This document shows, one piece after another, positions 44,764-54,009 of a stretch of 64,000 bases of DNA. Position 1 is the stretch's first letter. Every line of letters starts with the position of its first letter. The position numbers and the translations under genes are program-made. Source of the stretch: Sphingomonas aracearum (GTDB taxonomy: Bacteria > Pseudomonadota > Alphaproteobacteria > Sphingomonadales > Sphingomonadaceae); assembly GCF_003345355.1 (NCBI RefSeq), contig NZ_QQNB01000001.1, positions 1,302,001-1,366,000 of the forward strand, read 5' to 3'. The notes under the pieces are model-generated. The model searched no databases. It saw nothing but the letters and a program-made list of their open reading frames with translations, and was not told the DNA's origin.

Positions 44764-45932
44764 GGCCGCCTGGCCGGCAGGATCGCCACGCCGCCGGCGA
44801 GCGTCAGCACCGCCAGCACCAGCAGCAGCGGCGCGAAATCGCGCGGCGTGGCGAGCGCCCAGGCGAGCAGCGGGCCGGTGAGCCCCGGCAGCGTGTTGGT
44901 GAGGTTGAGCAGGCCGAGGTCGCGGCCGCGATGCTCGGCGCTCGGCAGCAACTGCATGGCAAAGGCGGAATGCAGCGCCAGGAACACGGACGAGCCCACC
45001 GTGTAGAGGATGAACCCGGCCGCCCCCGCCCCGCACCCCTGCGCCACCGCCATGCAGACCAGGCCTCCCGCGGCCAGCGCGGCGCTGGCGAGGAGGACGA
45101 GCTTGCGCCGCCCAGTGCGATCGGACAGCCGGCCGGCGAGCACGGCGATCGGCAGCGGCAGGGCAAAGGCGATCGTCAGCAGCCGCCCGATATCGGCGGC
45201 GATCGCGGCCGGCGAGTCGGTCGTGAGGGTGCCGAAATAATAGACGAGGTAGATCGACAGGGCGTTGCCGGCGACCTGCACGAGAAAGCGTGCGAGCCCC
45301 GCCAGCAACAGCCCGCGCGGGGGCTGATGAAGGGCGGCTGGCGCCGGCGCAAGCGGTTGCGCCCGGGTGTAGAGCAGCGGCAGGATGCAGGCGAGGCTTG
45401 CCAGCGGCACGATCGCGAGCTGCGCGACCTCGGGCAGCGCGGCGCCGACCAGCACCGCGGAAAAGGCGGCGGCGATCGGGTTGGCCAGGGCGAGAAGACC
45501 CCCGACCAGCCCCTTCTGCCCGTCCGGCACCTCGTCGGCCATGATCGCCAGCAAGGGGGCGAGCAGCGCGTTCACCGCGACCTGGAACGCGATCACTGCC
45601 ACCATGATCGCGGTCACGCCGTGCGCGAGCGCGATGCCGCCATAGCTGGCCAGCAGCCCCACCGCTCCGCCCGCCATCCAGCGCCGCCGCCCGCCGCCGC
45701 GCGCCAGCGAGCGGTCGGACAGCCAGCCGAACAGGATGTTGGACGCGCTGGCCGCCAGTGCGCCGGCGATCACCGTGACCGCCAGCACGTCCAGCCGCGC
45801 ATCGCCCGCCATGGTGCCCACCTTGATCGGCAGCAGCAGGGTGAGCAGCGGGAGATAGCCGATCACCCCGCCGCCATACGCAAGCGCAAAGGCCAGCACG
45901 AAACCGGCGGAACGAGGGCGGGAGAGGGTCAC
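44748..45932 (-). CDS. MFS transporter, sugar or oligosaccharide type
   Basis: A 394-residue major facilitator with about twelve membrane helices. The A-like motif FGWLSDRSLARGGGRRRWM lies after helix 2, and GRLSDRTGRRKLVLL is the matching repeat in the second half, with LADEVPDGQKGLVGGLLALANP between. GTG 45932 is chosen because AGAGG lies 5 nt before it; a TTG at 45968 in the same frame is less likely. Flanking glucanase genes suggest uptake of glucose or short beta-glucosides, but drug efflux members look alike. Confidence 0.8.
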   Translation of the reverse strand: MTLSRPRSAGFVLAFALAYGGGVIGYLPLLTLLLPIKVGTMAGDARLDVLAVTVIAGALAASASNILFGWLSDRSLARGGGRRRWMAGGAVGLLASYGGIALAHGVTAIMVAVIAFQVAVNALLAPLLAIMADEVPDGQKGLVGGLLALANPIAAAFSAVLVGAALPEVAQLAIVPLASLACILPLLYTRAQPLAPAPAALHQPPRGLLLAGLARFLVQVAGNALSIYLVYYFGTLTTDSPAAIAADIGRLLTIAFALPLPIAVLAGRLSDRTGRRKLVLLASAALAAGGLVCMAVAQGCGAGAAGFILYTVGSSVFLALHSAFAMQLLPSAEHRGRDLGLLNLTNTLPGLTGPLLAWALATPRDFAPLLLVLAVLTLAGGVAILPARRPQRFQ

Positions 45933-45982
45933 CCGCGCCTCTGTGGGGCAGCATCGCGGCAGGGGCAAGCCACCTCGCCCTG

Positions 45983-46085
45983 TTGCCCGGCGCAGGCCGG
46001 GGTGCAGGTGGGGAACGCCGATGGCCTGGCGCAGCGCTTCGTTACACCGACCTTCCCGACTGGACCCCGGCCTGCGCCGGGGAAC
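45983..46085. repeat. Dispersed inverted repeat, second copy of the 36.9-kb type
   Basis: The left arm TTGCCCGGCGCAGGCCGGGG with TGCAGGTGGGGAA faces the right arm TTCCCGACTGGA with CCCCGGCCTGCGCCGGGGAA. The middle shares GCGCAGCGCTTCGTTACACC with the element at 36848-36948. It lies between the GH3 gene's 3' end and the MFS start, both on the minus strand. Confidence 0.7.
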
Positions 46086-46095
46086 AGCTTTCCGC

Positions 46096-48345
46096 TTACG
46101 GCTTCATCGTGCTCGCGCGCAGGGTGGCGTCCAGCACCACCGCGCGGTCGGTCGCATCATGCGCCAGCGCCACCTTGTAGCGGCCCGCCGCCACCCGCCA
46201 GCCGGGCAGCGCGGTGTCGTAGTCGGCCACCACCCGCGGCTCGGCGGTGAGCGTCACGCGACGGCTCTCGCCCGGCTTCAGCTCCACCCGCTGAAAGCCG
46301 GCGAGCCGCATCGGCGCGCCCGAGCCATCACGCGCAACGTACATCTGCGGCACGTCGGCACCGGCCACCGCGCCGGTGTTCACCACGTCGAAGCTGACCG
46401 TGAGCTTCGCGCCGCCCTTCACCACCGGGTTGCGATACTGGAAGCTGGTGTAGCTGAGGCCATGGCCGAACGGGAACAGGGGCTTTTGCGCCTTCTTCTC
46501 GTACCAGCGATAGCCGACATCGGCGCCCTCGACATAATCGACCGGGAAGCCTTCCGCCGCCGCCTTGCTCGCGGCGCCGGGATCGGCAGCGGCCTGGCGC
46601 TGCTCGGCGGTGAGCGTGTCGAGGCCGACCGGGAACGGGCGCGGCGCCTGCGCTTCCGCAACCGGGAAGGTGATCGGCAGGCGGCCGGACGGATTGACCT
46701 TGCCGGTCAGGATGTTGGCAATCGCCTCGCCGCCGCGCTGGCCGGGATACCAGGCCTCGAGAACGGCGGGCACCTTGTCGAGCCACGGCATGGTCACCGG
46801 GCCGCCGGTTTCGAGCACCGCCACCGTCTTCGGCTGCACCGCGGCGACCGCGGAGATCAGCGCGTCCTGATGGTTGGGCAGGCGCAGGTCGTGCACGTCG
46901 TCCGCTTCGGTGGTCCATTGCGTGGCGAAGACGATCGCCATGTCCGCCGCCTTCGCCGCCTCGGTGGTGGCGTTGAGGTTGCGCCCGTCGAGGAAGGTCA
47001 CGCGCGCGCCGGGCAGCGCTGCCTGCAACGCCTTCAAGGGCGAGGAGGCATGATAGGTGATGCGCGCGAACGAGGCGGAGCCGCCGGTGGACAGCGGGAT
47101 CTCGATCGGCGCGCCGCCGACCGAGCGCACCTGGCTGGAGCCGCCGCCCGACAGCACGCCGAGGTCCGCCGCGCCGCCGATCACGACGATGTTCTTCGCG
47201 GTGGCGGCGAGTGGCAGGAGGTTGCCTTCGTTCTTCAGGAGCACGATGCCGGCCTCCGCCGCGCGCTGTGCGACCTGCGCGTGCGCGGCATAGTCCGGCG
47301 TTTCGGCGGCGGCGGGCACCGGATGGTCCCACGCGCCCGTCTCGATCAGGCCGGTGAGATAGCGCACCACCATGTCGTCCAGCCGCGCCATCGGCACCGT
47401 GCCGGCCTCCACCGCGGCCTTGAGCGGCTCGGCGAAGTAGATCGCCTTGTCGAGTTCCTGTCCGGATTCGTTATCCAGCCCGGCGAGCGCGGCCTTTTCG
47501 GTGGAATGCACCGCGCCCCAGTCGCTCATCACGAAGCCGGGATAGTTCCAGTCGCGCTTCAGCACGTCCGTCATCAGGAACCTGTTCTCGCACGCCCAGT
47601 CGCCGTTGATCTTGTTGTAGGCGCACATGACCGAGCCGGGGCGGCCGTCCTCGATCGCCAGTTCGAAGGCGAGCAGGTCGCTCATCCGCAGGGACTTCTC
47701 GTCGATGCGCGCGTCGAGAATGGTGCGGCCGGTTTCCTGCGAGTTGAGCGCGAAATGCTTCACGGTGGAGACGATGTTGTTCGACTGGACGCCGGCGATA
47801 TGCGCGCCGCCCAGGCGACCGGCGAGCAAGGGGTCCTCGCCGAGATATTCGAAGTTGCGGCCGTTCCACGGATCGCGCGTCAGGTTCACGCCGCCGGCCA
47901 GCAGCACGTTGAAGCGCTTGGCGCGCGCCTCCGCGCCGATCATGGCGCCGCCCGCGCGGGCGATCCCGGGCGAGAAGCTGGCGGCGGTGGCGAGGCTGGA
48001 GGGGAGCGCGGTGGCGACGTCGCCGCGGCGCTGCTCCACCTGGTTGGCGACGCCGAGCGAGGCATCGCTTTCGCGCACCAGCGGCACGCCCAGACGCGGA
48101 ATGCCGTCGATATGGCCGGCCGAGGGGATCAGCTCGCTGGTCGACTTGCCCGCCGCCATCGGCGGGAACAGGCCGTGGACGAGCCCGATCTTCTCGTCCA
48201 GCGTCATCTTCGCGACGATCGCGCGCGCCTTGGCACGGGCAGCGTTCGAACGCGACGCGGGCGCCTTTTCGCGCGCTTCGCCGATCGAGGACGCCGCCAG
48301 CGCGAGCATCGTTCCGGCGACCAGCGCCACTTTCACCTTGTGCAT
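46096..48345 (-). CDS. bglX: Exported GH3 beta-glucosidase
   Basis: A 749-residue family 3 hydrolase that removes terminal beta-glucosyl (or related) residues. The signal peptide is VKVALVAGTMLALAASSIGEA. The N-terminal barrel has VGVNLTRDPWNGRNFEYLGEDP-like features (NLTRDPWNGRNFEYLGEDP), STVKHFALNSQETGR and the nucleophile Asp in FVMSDWGAVHS. The alpha/beta sandwich has VLLKNEGNLLPL, and the C-terminal fibronectin type III-like domain has FPFGHGLSYTSFQY. ATG 48345 is chosen by the signal peptide; the frame begins at 48399. It is divergent from the large TonB receptor, across two LacI-type operators. Confidence 0.9.
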   Translation of the reverse strand: MHKVKVALVAGTMLALAASSIGEAREKAPASRSNAARAKARAIVAKMTLDEKIGLVHGLFPPMAAGKSTSELIPSAGHIDGIPRLGVPLVRESDASLGVANQVEQRRGDVATALPSSLATAASFSPGIARAGGAMIGAEARAKRFNVLLAGGVNLTRDPWNGRNFEYLGEDPLLAGRLGGAHIAGVQSNNIVSTVKHFALNSQETGRTILDARIDEKSLRMSDLLAFELAIEDGRPGSVMCAYNKINGDWACENRFLMTDVLKRDWNYPGFVMSDWGAVHSTEKAALAGLDNESGQELDKAIYFAEPLKAAVEAGTVPMARLDDMVVRYLTGLIETGAWDHPVPAAAETPDYAAHAQVAQRAAEAGIVLLKNEGNLLPLAATAKNIVVIGGAADLGVLSGGGSSQVRSVGGAPIEIPLSTGGSASFARITYHASSPLKALQAALPGARVTFLDGRNLNATTEAAKAADMAIVFATQWTTEADDVHDLRLPNHQDALISAVAAVQPKTVAVLETGGPVTMPWLDKVPAVLEAWYPGQRGGEAIANILTGKVNPSGRLPITFPVAEAQAPRPFPVGLDTLTAEQRQAAADPGAASKAAAEGFPVDYVEGADVGYRWYEKKAQKPLFPFGHGLSYTSFQYRNPVVKGGAKLTVSFDVVNTGAVAGADVPQMYVARDGSGAPMRLAGFQRVELKPGESRRVTLTAEPRVVADYDTALPGWRVAAGRYKVALAHDATDRAVVLDATLRASTMKP

Positions 48346-48403
48346 TTCCAATCCCCTTCTCGCGGCCGCCCGGGCGGGTGCCCCTGCCGCAGGCGACATC
48401 CGC

Positions 48404-48417
48404 TGTGAACGTTCACA
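48404..48417. promoter_or_regulatory. LacI-family operator 1
   Basis: TGTGAACGTTCACA is a perfect 14-bp palindrome with the central CG typical of LacI/GalR sites. It lies 59 bp upstream of the GH3 start. A second copy of its 12-bp core is 88 bp away, centre to centre, so a looped or cooperative arrangement is possible. The likely ligand is the LacI protein encoded at 56.5 kb. Confidence 0.78.
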
Positions 48418-48492
48418 ACTGTGACATTCCCGTCACTTTGCCGCAACCAATCGTCAGGCGGGCGGCTTGACAGGCTTCCCCGACCCGCGCAA

Positions 48493-48504
48493 GTGAACGT
48501 TCAC
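48493..48504. promoter_or_regulatory. LacI-family operator 2
   Basis: GTGAACGTTCAC is a perfect 12-bp palindrome identical in core to the site at 48404-48417. It lies 63 bp before the TonB receptor start, well placed to block its promoter. Confidence 0.78.
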
Positions 48505-48566
48505 ATAACGCAACAAACGCGGGGGCACATCCGCGTCTGTCAGGGTTTCACAGGGGAGGACTTCCG

Positions 48567-51500
48567 ATGCGCGGTTTCAGCGCTCGTTCCATTTCACATC
48601 TCGTTCTCGGCGCCTCGACGCTGGCGATCTGCGCCGTGTCCGGCACCGCCCACGCGCAGGACGCGGCGGCCACCGTCGGCAATCCGGGCACGTCCGAGAC
48701 AACAACGCCGTCCAGCCAGGGCGAACCGAACCAGGTGACCGACGACGTGGTCGTCACCGGCATCCGCGCGTCGCTGCGCGAGTCCGTGGACATCAAGCGT
48801 GACGGCCAGGGCGTGGTGGACGCGATCTCTGCCGAGGATATCGGCAAGTTCCCGGATACGAACCTCGCCGAGTCGCTGCAGCGCATCACCGGCGTGTCGA
48901 TCGACCGGTCGAACGGCGAAGGCCAGTTCGTCACCGTTCGCGGCTTCGGCCCGGAATACAACCTCGTCACGCTGAACGGCCGCCAGATGCCGACGGCGAC
49001 GCTGGGCGACGGCGCCAGCGCGCCGGCCTCGCGCTCGTTCGACTTCGCGAACCTCGCCTCAGAAGGCATCGCCGCGGTGGAGGTCTACAAGACCGGCCGC
49101 GCCGCGGTTCCGTCGGGCGGCATCGGCTCCACCATCAACATCCGCACGCCGCGCCCGCTCGACAAGGCCGGCACGCGCGGCAGCATCGCCGTGAAGGGCG
49201 TGTACGACAGCTCGCGCAACGAGGGCGACCCGATCACCCCGGAAGTGTCCGGTGTGTTCTCCACCAGCCTGCTGGACGACCGGGTCGGCCTGCTCGTGTC
49301 GGGCGCGTATCAGCGTCGCAAGGCGAGCAACAATTCGGCGAGCGTCGGCTTCTCGAATTCGTGGCTCGGTTCGGAGAACAGCTGGGGCACGTTGCCGCAG
49401 AGCAGCCCGAACATCACCAATCGTCCGGAGGCGAACGACGTCTACGAGGTGCCGCAAAGCGCCGCCTACGACCTGATCGACATCGATCGCGAGCGCATCA
49501 ACGGCCAGGCCGTGCTGCAGTTCAAGCCGATCGACTCGCTGACGGCCACCGTCGACTACACCTATTCCAGCAACAAGGTGGAAGTGCGCGACCAGAGCAC
49601 CGGCATCTGGTTCAACTTCAACGACACGTCCAGCGCCTGGACCGACGGCCCCAACGCCGCCCCGCTGTTCTACACCGAGCGGTTCCGCGCGGACGAGCGC
49701 AAGGACCTGTCGTTCAGCGGCGCGCTGACCGCGAACAAGACGGTCAACAAGTCGCTGGGCGGCAACCTGACCTGGGATGCGCCGGGCGGCGTCACCGTGT
49801 CGCTCGACGCGCATCATTCGACCGCGGAATCGAAGCCGACCAACCGCTACGGCTCCAGCACGTCCGTGGGCAATGCGATCTTCGGCGTGCGCAGCCAGAC
49901 GGTGGATTTCACCAAGGACTTCCCCGTCATCTCGGTGGATTTCTACCCCGGCATCGATCCGTCCAGCCGCGCGCTGCTGACGCCGACCGGCGATTCGTTC
50001 CGCAACGCCTATTTCCGGGACGAGATCAACCAGGCGCAGCTCAAGGGTCATTACGACCATGAAGGCTCGTTCCTGGACAGCATCGACTGGGGCTTCTCTT
50101 ACGTCGAGAACAAGGTCCGCTCGGCCTATGGCTTCATCCAGAACGACACCTGGGGCGGCATCGGCCCGGCATCGGCGATCCCGGACGACATCTTCACGCC
50201 GGCCACCATCCCGGACAAGTTCAAGGGCGTGAACGGCGCGAACAGCCAGGGCGTGTTCCCGTTCCTCTACAACTTCAACTTCGAGAATTACGCGGACCTG
50301 CTGCAAAGCAACTTCGCGGCGTGCAGCCGTCCGCAGAGCGGCGTGGCGCAGCCGGGCACCTGCCTTGCCAACTACACCACCGACCGGCGCATCAAGGAGC
50401 AGACGATCTCGCCGTTCGTGCAGGTGAACACCAAGTTCGACCTGTTCGGCCGTTCCGCGCACATCATCGGTGGCGTGCGGTACGACCAGACCAACGTCGA
50501 CTCCGCGGCGCTGGTGCCGGTGCCCACGGGCACGCGCTGGGTGTCGTCCAACGAATTCGCGATCAATTTCGGCAACGAGACCACGTTCACCCGCTTCAAG
50601 GGCAGCTATGAGAACTGGCTGCCGGCGATCGACTTCGACGTGGAGCCGGTGCGCAACGTGAAGCTGCGTGCGTCCTACAGCCACACCATCACGCGCGCGG
50701 ATTACGGCAGCCTGCAGGGCGGGCTCACCCTCGCCTCCAACCCGCGCATCGATCAGGGCACGGGCAGCCAGGGCAATCCGGGGCTGGTGCCGTACAAGTC
50801 CAAGAACTTGGATTTCTCGGCGGAATGGTATTACGGGCCGGAAAGCTACATCTCGGTCGGCTATTTCAACAAGGACGTCGAGAACTTCATCAGCACCACG
50901 CAGGTGGACCGCTCCGCGTTTGACCTGCGCAACCCGGCGACGGGACCGCGCTATCAGGCGGCGGTGGCGGCGCTCGGTGCCGGTGCGGGCCTCGGCGCGA
51001 TCCGCGACTATATCTTCACGAACTTCCCGGCGAGCACGGTGCCCCAGCGCAATGACGACGGCACGTTCAAGCGCGACGCCAACGGCTTCATCAGCGGCGA
51101 CATCCTGAGCACGCCGCAGGATGCGCTCTACAACTTCCGCATCGACCAGCCGTTCAACAGCGATCGCACGGCCAACATCAACGGCTGGGAATTCGCGATC
51201 CAGCACCGCTTCTGGGAGACCGGCTTCGGCACGATCCTGAACTACACGATCGTCAACGGCGACGCGAAGTTCAACAACACGCTGCCCACGACGACCAACC
51301 AGTTCGCGCTGACCGGCCTCTCCGACAGCGCCAACGCCGTTCTCTATTACGACAAGAACGGCTTCCAGGCGCGTGCGGCGTACAACTGGCGCGGCGAGTT
51401 CTACAATGGCGGCTCGTTCGATCCGACCTATGTGGAGGCCTATGGTCAGCTCGATGCCAGCGCGAGCTGGGAGTTCACCCGCGGCCTGACCGTGTTCGCC

Positions 51501-51617
51501 GAAGCGATCAACCTGACCGGCGAGGCACGTCGCGGGCATCGCCGGACGGACAATTTCGTTATCTTCTCGCAGCCCGGCTATGCCCGTTATTCGGGCGGCG
51601 TCCGCTTCACCTTCTGA
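48567..51617 (+). CDS. TonB-dependent receptor of the glucan locus
   Basis: A 1016-residue outer-membrane receptor of the large sugar-type class found in sphingomonads and Caulobacter. The signal peptide is LVLGASTLAICAVSGTAHAQ. The TonB box and plug start are VTDDVVVTGIRASLRESVDIK, then DIGKFPDTNLAESLQRITGV, TVRGFGPEYNLVTLNGRQMPT and GGIGSTINIRTPRPLDK. The last strand is GYARYSGGVRFTF. GGGGAGGA precedes the ATG. It is the first gene of a cassette with halogenase, SapC and cupin genes and is divergent from GH3; two LacI operators lie in the shared promoter. Oligoglucoside uptake is inferred from context. Confidence 0.92.
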   Translation: MRGFSARSISHLVLGASTLAICAVSGTAHAQDAAATVGNPGTSETTTPSSQGEPNQVTDDVVVTGIRASLRESVDIKRDGQGVVDAISAEDIGKFPDTNLAESLQRITGVSIDRSNGEGQFVTVRGFGPEYNLVTLNGRQMPTATLGDGASAPASRSFDFANLASEGIAAVEVYKTGRAAVPSGGIGSTINIRTPRPLDKAGTRGSIAVKGVYDSSRNEGDPITPEVSGVFSTSLLDDRVGLLVSGAYQRRKASNNSASVGFSNSWLGSENSWGTLPQSSPNITNRPEANDVYEVPQSAAYDLIDIDRERINGQAVLQFKPIDSLTATVDYTYSSNKVEVRDQSTGIWFNFNDTSSAWTDGPNAAPLFYTERFRADERKDLSFSGALTANKTVNKSLGGNLTWDAPGGVTVSLDAHHSTAESKPTNRYGSSTSVGNAIFGVRSQTVDFTKDFPVISVDFYPGIDPSSRALLTPTGDSFRNAYFRDEINQAQLKGHYDHEGSFLDSIDWGFSYVENKVRSAYGFIQNDTWGGIGPASAIPDDIFTPATIPDKFKGVNGANSQGVFPFLYNFNFENYADLLQSNFAACSRPQSGVAQPGTCLANYTTDRRIKEQTISPFVQVNTKFDLFGRSAHIIGGVRYDQTNVDSAALVPVPTGTRWVSSNEFAINFGNETTFTRFKGSYENWLPAIDFDVEPVRNVKLRASYSHTITRADYGSLQGGLTLASNPRIDQGTGSQGNPGLVPYKSKNLDFSAEWYYGPESYISVGYFNKDVENFISTTQVDRSAFDLRNPATGPRYQAAVAALGAGAGLGAIRDYIFTNFPASTVPQRNDDGTFKRDANGFISGDILSTPQDALYNFRIDQPFNSDRTANINGWEFAIQHRFWETGFGTILNYTIVNGDAKFNNTLPTTTNQFALTGLSDSANAVLYYDKNGFQARAAYNWRGEFYNGGSFDPTYVEAYGQLDASASWEFTRGLTVFAEAINLTGEARRGHRRTDNFVIFSQPGYARYSGGVRFTF

Positions 51618-51648
51618 GCCGGCACGACGGCACGGTTCCATCAGGAAG

Positions 51649-51677
51649 AGCCATCCTCGCGAGAGGGTGGCTTTTTC
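51649..51677 (+). terminator. Rho-independent terminator after the TonB receptor
   Basis: AGCCATCCTC and GAGGGTGGCT form a 10-bp stem with one G-T pair and a GCGA tetraloop, followed by TTTTTCC. It separates the receptor gene from the halogenase cassette and may let the receptor be made in excess. Confidence 0.85.
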
Positions 51678-51727
51678 CTTGATCCAGGGGCAGTGCTGAG
51701 CGGGACACCCGCAAGGGACGGAGCAAC

Positions 51728-53293
51728 GTGGAACAGCCTGTTTCCCGCATCGTGATCGTGGGCGGCGGCACGGCCGGCTGGCTGGCCGCGTGCCTGCTGG
51801 CGGCGCGTGGCGACCGCACCGCGCGGCCGCCCCTTTCCGTGACGCTGATCGAATCGCCCGATGTCGCCACGGTCGGGGTCGGCGAGGGCACCTGGCCGAC
51901 CATGCGGCGCACGCTGGAGCGGATCGGCCTCTCGGAGGCCGATTTCCTCCGCCGCTGCGAGGCGAGCTTCAAGCAGGGCTCGCGCTTCGACGGCTGGCGG
52001 ACCGGCGCGGAGGGCGAGCAGTATTTCCACCCCTTCACCCCGCCCGTGGACGGCCAGGCGGCGGACCTGGTCGCCGCCTGGGCCGACGATCCGCTGGCGC
52101 GGCCGTTTGCCGAGACGGTTTCGGCGCAGCCCGGCATCTGCGCGCAGGACCTCGCGCCGCGTCAGCGCGGCATGCCGGACTATGCCGGCGCGCTGAACTA
52201 TGCCTATCATCTCGATGCGGGAAAGCTGGCCGCCCTGCTGGCGGAGCATGGCACGCAGGTGCTCGGCGTGCGCCACCTGCGCGACCATGTCACGCGCGTG
52301 GTGCCGGGCGAAGGCGGCGACATCGCGGCGGTGGAACTGCGCGGCGCAGGCGAGATCGCCGGCGACCTGTTCCTCGATTGCACCGGCCATGCCGCGCTGC
52401 TGATCGGCGGCCATCACGGCGTGCCGTTCGTGGACTGGAGCGACGTGCTGTTCAACGATCGGGCGCTGGCCGTGCAGGTGCCGGTGGCGCCCGGCAGCGC
52501 GATCGCGTCGCAGACCAACGCCACCGCACACGCCGCCGGCTGGCTGTGGGACATCGGCCTGCCCACCCGGCGCGGGGTCGGCTGCGTCTATGCCTCCGCC
52601 TTCCTGAGCGACGCTGCGGCGGAGGAGACGCTGGCCGCCTATCTCGCCCGCACCGCGCCGGACGTGGACAGGAGCGCGCTGTCGTTCCGCAAGCTCGCCT
52701 TCCGCTCCGGCCATCGCGAGCGGTTCTGGCAGGGCAATTGCCTGGCGATCGGCCTCGCCGCCGGGTTCCTGGAGCCGCTGGAAGCGTCCGCCATCGTGCT
52801 GATCGAGCTGTCGCTGAACGCGCTGCTCGACGGCTTTCCGCGCACCCGCGGCGCGATGGAGCGGCATGCCCGGCGCTTCAACGATCTGTTCCGCTACCGC
52901 TGGGATCGCATCGTCGAGTTCCTGAAGCTCCATTACGTGCCGAGCGTGCGCAGCGAACCCTATTGGCAGGCGCATCGCGATCCCGCCTCGATCCCGGCGC
53001 GGTTGCAGGAGCTGCTGGCCCTGTGGCGCGACCAGCCGCCCTCGCGCGCCGACCTGCCGATGGTGGACGAGATCTTCCCCGCCGCCAGCTACCAGTATGT
53101 GCTGTACGGCATGGGGTGGCCGGCGCCGCCCCCCTCGCGTATCGCCGGCGAAACGCAGGCGCAGGTTGCGCAGCAGCTCGCCGCGGCAGCGCAGCGCGCG
53201 CGCGTGCTGGCCGCCAGCCTGCCGACGAACCGCGCCTATCTCGACGCGGTGCGCGCTGACGCCCTTCCCCGCCAGATGGAAACCGTTCGCTGA
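51728..53293 (+). CDS. Flavin-dependent tryptophan halogenase-like protein (copy 1)
   Basis: A 521-residue member of the FAD-dependent tryptophan halogenase family. FAD motif [20 protein letters not shown] is at the N-terminus, followed by [17 protein letters not shown]. The Lys expected at the halogenation site can be placed in [14 protein letters not shown]. The W-x-W-x-I-P signature appears only as [13 protein letters not shown], with Gly where Pro is usual. Other conserved parts are [14 protein letters not shown] and [20 protein letters not shown] 51728 follows a GGAG. It starts a run of four tightly packed genes after the TonB receptor. A sugar-locus role is typical in this group, but no halogenation has to follow from the family name. 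Confidence 0.82.
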   Translation: MEQPVSRIVIVGGGTAGWLAACLLAARGDRTARPPLSVTLIESPDVATVGVGEGTWPTMRRTLERIGLSEADFLRRCEASFKQGSRFDGWRTGAEGEQYFHPFTPPVDGQAADLVAAWADDPLARPFAETVSAQPGICAQDLAPRQRGMPDYAGALNYAYHLDAGKLAALLAEHGTQVLGVRHLRDHVTRVVPGEGGDIAAVELRGAGEIAGDLFLDCTGHAALLIGGHHGVPFVDWSDVLFNDRALAVQVPVAPGSAIASQTNATAHAAGWLWDIGLPTRRGVGCVYASAFLSDAAAEETLAAYLARTAPDVDRSALSFRKLAFRSGHRERFWQGNCLAIGLAAGFLEPLEASAIVLIELSLNALLDGFPRTRGAMERHARRFNDLFRYRWDRIVEFLKLHYVPSVRSEPYWQAHRDPASIPARLQELLALWRDQPPSRADLPMVDEIFPAASYQYVLYGMGWPAPPPSRIAGETQAQVAQQLAAAAQRARVLAASLPTNRAYLDAVRADALPRQMETVR

Positions 53294-54009
53294 TGTCGTC
53301 CCATGCCCTGCTCACCGCCGAGGACCACCGCACCCTGCGCATCCGCACCGATCGCGGTGCGGCGTTCGGCGACGCGGTGATGACCTGCCTTACCGTGCCC
53401 GACGAGTTCCGCCGCGTGCAGGCCTGCTACCCGATCCTGTTCCGCCAGGGCGTGGACCGCGAGGGCTTCTCCGCGCTCGCGCTGTTCGGGTTCGAGAACG
53501 GCGAGAACCTGTTCCTCGATGGAAACGGCTGGGACGCGCCGTACATCCCTCTTGCCATGGACATCCAGCCGTTCCTGATCGGGCGGCCCGCCCAGCCGGA
53601 CGGCGAGGCGCAGGTGCATGTCGACCTGGCCTCCCCGCGGATCGCCGCGGACGAGGGCGTGCGCGTGTTCGACGAGTTGGGCCGACCGACGCCCTATGTG
53701 GAGGCGATCGCGGACAAGCTCGGCGCGCTGCATGCCGGCTATGAGGAAAGCGGCGCGTTCTTCGAGGCGCTGGCCCGGCACGAGCTGCTGGAGCCGCTGA
53801 CGCTGGAGGTGACGCTGGAGGACGGCGCGACCAACCGGCTGGTCGGCTTCCACATCATCGATGAGGATCGCCTGCGCGCGCTGGATGCCGGCGTGACGGC
53901 CGAGCTGCATGCGGAAGGGCATCTGATGCCGATCTTCATGGCACTCGCCTCGCTGGCGCAGCTGAACGGCCTGATCGCGCGCAAGAACGCAGCGGTGCGC
54001 GGTGGCTGA
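53293..54009 (+). CDS. SapC family protein
   Basis: A 238-residue SapC-like protein. Family features are the N-terminal domain with FRRVQACYPILFRQ, ALFGFENGENLFLDG and GWDAPYIPLAMDIQPFLIG, and the C-terminal LMPIFMALASLAQLNGLIARKN. The name comes from a Campylobacter S-layer-related protein; the function in Alphaproteobacteria is unknown. It abuts the first halogenase (the stop and start share one base) and overlaps the cupin gene by 8 bp. The same gene order beside TonB receptors recurs in sphingomonads, Caulobacter and xanthomonads. Confidence 0.85.
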   Translation: MSSHALLTAEDHRTLRIRTDRGAAFGDAVMTCLTVPDEFRRVQACYPILFRQGVDREGFSALALFGFENGENLFLDGNGWDAPYIPLAMDIQPFLIGRPAQPDGEAQVHVDLASPRIAADEGVRVFDELGRPTPYVEAIADKLGALHAGYEESGAFFEALARHELLEPLTLEVTLEDGATNRLVGFHIIDEDRLRALDAGVTAELHAEGHLMPIFMALASLAQLNGLIARKNAAVRGG

